From positions 1 through 24,860 of the IMG/VR virus record IMGVR_UViG_3300037492_000422: DNA of 24,860 nt. One strand, given 5' to 3'. The notes under the pieces are model-generated. The model was not told where the DNA came from. It ran no database searches and saw only the letters and a list, made by a program, of their open reading frames with translations. Numbering within the stretch: the stretch's first letter is position 1; every line of letters begins with the position of its first letter. Position numbers and translations under genes: made by a program. This DNA is from a virus. Positions 22,732-24,860 of the stretch are shown here, one piece after another.

Positions 22732-23722
22732 TGAAATAGAGAATCTTAGGAGCGCAATGGGCACTTTGCCTAACCAAGCTCCAGAAAAAAGCTACGAATA
22801 CAGAAATTGTCTCGATACTATCTATACTAAGATGGTAGAGTGGCCAGATAATCCCTATAGAATGATGGTTCGCATGGCTGCTTCTACTTGGGGTGATGGT
22901 GGAACTGGGCAGGGACATGGTAGTACTCAAAAATGGGAGAAGCTCACACCCGAAAATCGTTTTCGTGTAGCTCTCAGCGTTCTCACAAACAATACACTAC
23001 CTGTCCCTGCTGAGGCTCCTCAGTTCGTCTTTGAATTCAACGGAGTGCCAAGACATACATTTGACCAGTTCGCTAGAATGAGACTTGGCTCTGGTCATGC
23101 TTCAATCGGATGTAGAGACAACAATAAGCTGGATGTCCCATTTGTTCTATATCCAGGGCTTTATGAGATGATTAAGAAATACTCGAATCTAAGACGTCAG
23201 TTTGAAGATTGGATAGTTGATACAAAAGATCTTTACGAAGCAATCTTGAAAGAGGGTAGCGGATCTTGGCAGGAAGCTCGAGCTGTCCTTCCCATGAGCT
23301 ATAGTCATAGTTGGACAAGCTATATCAATTTCTTAGCTTTCAAAGGGCAGTGTGGTAGAAGGTTGATGGCTTGCGAGGAAGCACCTATCGTTCTTTTGTT
23401 CTGGAAGATGAGAGCTGAAATCGAAAACAAGTTCCCTCTTCTTGCCAACTATTGTAGACCAGTTTGTGATAATGCTAGAAAGTGTGTTTATACAGAAGGT
23501 CCAGAGGGCTTGACAAAGCTATTCTCTAATTTGTTCGCAGGTTGCGGTAGATGGCCAGACAGCTCTGGTTATTCCGAGTTCAATAGAAGCTGTACTTCTT
23601 ATGCTGAACTAGAAAAGCATGTTCACATAGTTGGAGCAGAAGAGTGGAAGAAATTTGGTCTAGATGATTTTGAGAAGCTAGACAGAAAAGACAAGGAGTT
23701 GTTTGCCGATGGCTACGTATAG
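22721..23722 (+). CDS. thyX: ThyX-like flavin-dependent thymidylate synthase homologue
   Basis: The 333-residue protein resembles ThyX, which methylates dUMP using FAD and folate. The segment 'PRHTFDQFARMRLGSGHAS' (110-128) aligns with the family's 'R...fQ.vRHR..S.nE.S.RY' signature. 'WQEARAVLPMSYSHSW' (183-198) matches 'E.ARavLP.s..T.w'. 'FKGQCGRRLMACEEAPIVLL' (207-226) and the following 'FWKMRAEI' match the distal helix with the catalytic Arg and 'AQ.EIR'. The RHR signature reads RMR here and the nucleophile-position Ser is shifted, so function may have changed. Length is above the usual 220-250. AGAGG precedes the ATG, which lies within the end of the TS-like gene. Having both a TS-like and a ThyX-like protein in one operon is unusual. 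Confidence 0.7.
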   Translation: MQNNEIENLRSAMGTLPNQAPEKSYEYRNCLDTIYTKMVEWPDNPYRMMVRMAASTWGDGGTGQGHGSTQKWEKLTPENRFRVALSVLTNNTLPVPAEAPQFVFEFNGVPRHTFDQFARMRLGSGHASIGCRDNNKLDVPFVLYPGLYEMIKKYSNLRRQFEDWIVDTKDLYEAILKEGSGSWQEARAVLPMSYSHSWTSYINFLAFKGQCGRRLMACEEAPIVLLFWKMRAEIENKFPLLANYCRPVCDNARKCVYTEGPEGLTKLFSNLFAGCGRWPDSSGYSEFNRSCTSYAELEKHVHIVGAEEWKKFGLDDFEKLDRKDKELFADGYV

Positions 23723-24005
23723 AAAAAAGCCCATTATAATTGAAGCTTTCCAGATGACAAAAAGACTAAGAGGAGTTCCGGATGCATGGCCAGAGTGGCT
23801 TGTAAAAGCTAGAGAACTGCCAAGATTATCTACGGGTTCTCTTTATCTAACTAGAGAGGGAGATTCTGAGAGTACTCTTTCTATTCGTACTTTAGAAGGA
23901 CAACACGAAGTAAGCTGGAATGATTGGATCATCAGAGGTATAAAGGGAGAGCTATATCCACGCAAGCCAGATATTTTTGAAGCTACTTATGAGAAAGTGG
24001 AGTAG
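23709..24005 (+). CDS. Small phage protein of the 'YRKKP.IIEA.Q / KPDIFEATYE' type
   Basis: The 98-residue protein matches a widespread small phage family recognisable by 'YRKKPIIIEAFQM' at the N-terminus, 'DWIIRGIKGELYPRKP' in the middle and 'DIFEATYEKVE' at the end. It is a compact beta-rich protein of unknown role found in many tailed phages. I chose ATG 23709, ten bases after AAGGAG (23693-23698), giving a 14-base overlap with the ThyX-like gene. An in-frame TTG at 23703 is less likely. Confidence 0.72.
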   Translation: MATYRKKPIIIEAFQMTKRLRGVPDAWPEWLVKARELPRLSTGSLYLTREGDSESTLSIRTLEGQHEVSWNDWIIRGIKGELYPRKPDIFEATYEKVE

Positions 24006-24007
24006 AG

Positions 24008-24241
24008 ATGAGTAGAGAGTATAGTTTTCAAAAACCGCTTGTTAGAGAATTGAATTTTTGGGATAAGGGATTAAAAAGAATTTTTGTTCTTAATGCGGGT
24101 CGCTATAATACGCTAATAGAAGATTTTCCAAAATCTATAAGAAAGACTTTTATTTTTTCATGCTATGCCGATCCTTGCGGTAGCAAAACGATAAGTTTAA
24201 CTTATAGAAAGCTGTCCTATGAAGATCTAGGCTGGGTGTAG
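24008..24241 (+). CDS. Unknown 77-residue protein
   Basis: This small protein starts two bases after the previous stop, behind GTGGAG (23997-24002), and ends one base before the dCMP deaminase ATG. It contains 'FILRVLNAGRYN'-like hydrophobic and basic strands and two Cys residues ('SCYADPCGS', residues 51-59). No family was recognised. Tight spacing on both sides supports translation. Confidence 0.55.
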   Translation: MSREYSFQKPLVRELNFWDKGLKRIFVLNAGRYNTLIEDFPKSIRKTFIFSCYADPCGSKTISLTYRKLSYEDLGWV

Positions 24242-24242
24242 A

Positions 24243-24677
24243 ATGGGATTTACAAAACTATCTTGGGATTCTGTCTGGATGCATTTAGCTCTAGATCTAT
24301 CTTCTCGATCCACTTGTTCTCAAATGAACAGACGAGTAGGTTGTGTTATAGTAGATGCTGAAAACAGCTCTGTCCTCTCTCTAGGGTACAACGGCAATGC
24401 TAAAGGTCGAGACAACAATTGCGAGATAGTTGATTCTACTAGAAAAGATACGATAAGCAATTGTACTTGCGTTCACGCTGAAGCTAATGCGCTGATCAAG
24501 TTTAACTATAGCTACCCCTTTCCCGTTGTAATGTATCTTACGCTATCTCCTTGCGAGACGTGTGCTAAGATGATTGTAAATGCAGGTATTTCAAAAGTAA
24601 TTTACCGAGATCTTTATTCTACGGAAGTTCTTAGAATTTTAACAGATGCAGGAATAAAAATTTGTCACTACACTTAA
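24243..24677 (+). CDS. dCMP deaminase
   Basis: The 144-residue protein is a zinc deaminase of the dCMP deaminase type, converting dCMP to dUMP to feed thymidylate synthesis. The catalytic motifs are 'HAEANAL' with His78 and Glu80, and 'PCETC' with Cys104 and Cys107. 'NRRVGCVIVD' (29-38) and 'LGYNGNAKG' (47-55) are the expected substrate-pocket strands. The insertion 'DNNCEI...NCTCVHAE' has extra Cys residues (60, 74, 76) that could hold a second, structural zinc, as in T4 dCMP deaminase. The length is normal for a bacterial or phage enzyme. It lies in an operon with TS-like and ThyX-like genes, a fitting place for a dUMP supplier. The dCMP substrate, rather than a tRNA or free cytidine, is inferred from context and motifs. 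Confidence 0.88.
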   Translation: MGFTKLSWDSVWMHLALDLSSRSTCSQMNRRVGCVIVDAENSSVLSLGYNGNAKGRDNNCEIVDSTRKDTISNCTCVHAEANALIKFNYSYPFPVVMYLTLSPCETCAKMIVNAGISKVIYRDLYSTEVLRILTDAGIKICHYT

Positions 24678-24860
24678 TAGAAGCTAGCGATAACAGCAAA
24701 TTTGAAGTAATACGACCAATTCACGGTACAATTGATCAAGCTAAACTAATTTTTGCGTCTTATCAGAATATTTACATTGGACTTAAGCTTATCGTAAATA
24801 CTTCTGAAGAAAGGTCGTATTACATTGCCAGAGAAATTGAAGAAATCGAATTTGACGAAA
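24662..24860 (+). CDS. Partial CDS at window end, unknown (TTG start)
   Basis: A frame is open from the TTG at 24662 to the end of the window (66 codons), with the upstream in-frame stop at 24632. AGGA (24650-24653, in the dCMP deaminase end) is at good distance from the TTG, and the two genes would overlap by 16 bases. The visible part is mixed alpha/beta with an acidic end ('AREIEEIEFDE'). The start codon is uncertain and the function is unknown. Confidence 0.5.
   Translation, partial: MSLHLIEASDNSKFEVIRPIHGTIDQAKLIFASYQNIYIGLKLIVNTSEERSYYIAREIEEIEFDE

Overview
This window is almost certainly part of a large, AT-rich, strictly lytic-type genome of a tailed bacteriophage with a contractile (myovirus-like) tail. 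Every supported gene lies on the plus strand, genes are packed end to end or overlap by 1-65 bases, and the content is baseplate proteins followed by a replication, recombination and nucleotide-metabolism block. A secreted beta-barrel protein with a classic signal peptide and a C-terminal Phe points to a Gram-negative host. No tRNA, rRNA, integrase, transposase or CRISPR array was seen, and there is no gene-free stretch above about 130 bases. The one longer interval without an intact ORF is the broken 5' part of an exonuclease gene.

Layout. Bases 1-3332 hold three tail/baseplate genes: a 5'-truncated baseplate/tail-tube-junction-like protein, a small gp53/LysM-like wedge protein and a hub-like protein. 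Bases 3375-7681 start the replication block: a family A DNA polymerase without a recognisable exonuclease domain, a gp32-like zinc ssDNA-binding protein behind its own promoter and palindromic leader, and a RecA/UvsX recombinase, with small unknown genes between them. Bases 7684-9305 carry three tiny genes and a 5'-3' exonuclease whose N-terminal part is interrupted by an in-frame TAA. Bases 9307-10266 are an outer-membrane porin-like gene bracketed by a 17-bp inverted repeat (16/17 matching). Bases 10274-13546 encode a DnaB/gp41-type helicase and a class II (B12) ribonucleotide reductase. Bases 13543-15729 hold four unknown genes, two of which share a repeated module. Bases 15859-17879 are an FAD oxidoreductase translationally coupled to an all-alpha dUTPase/HAD nucleotidase fusion. 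Bases 17919-21761 encode a uracil-DNA glycosylase-like domain fused to a complete DNA polymerase III alpha subunit. Bases 21775-24860 hold a kinase/thymidylate-synthase-like fusion, a ThyX-like protein, two small genes, a dCMP deaminase and the start of one more gene that runs off the end.

How the genes fit together. RNR, dCMP deaminase, the TS-like and ThyX-like proteins, the kinase domain and the dUTPase/nucleotidase could remodel the pyrimidine dNTP pool. The helicase, SSB, recombinase, exonuclease and two unrelated polymerases would replicate and recombine the genome. A uracil theme recurs: a dUTPase domain sits just upstream of a polymerase that carries a UDG-like domain. The TS-like domain keeps the catalytic-Cys and phosphate-binding spacing of thymidylate synthase but has Asp where TS has the dUMP-specifying Asn. 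That is the change known from T4 dCMP hydroxymethylase, so modified cytosine (or another modified pyrimidine) in the phage DNA is a plausible, unproven inference.

The most unusual points are the UDG-PolIII-alpha fusion, the kinase-TS-like fusion with the Asn-to-Asp switch, the porin cassette in inverted repeats, and the stop codon in the exonuclease. All assignments come from reading motifs by eye; no database search was possible.
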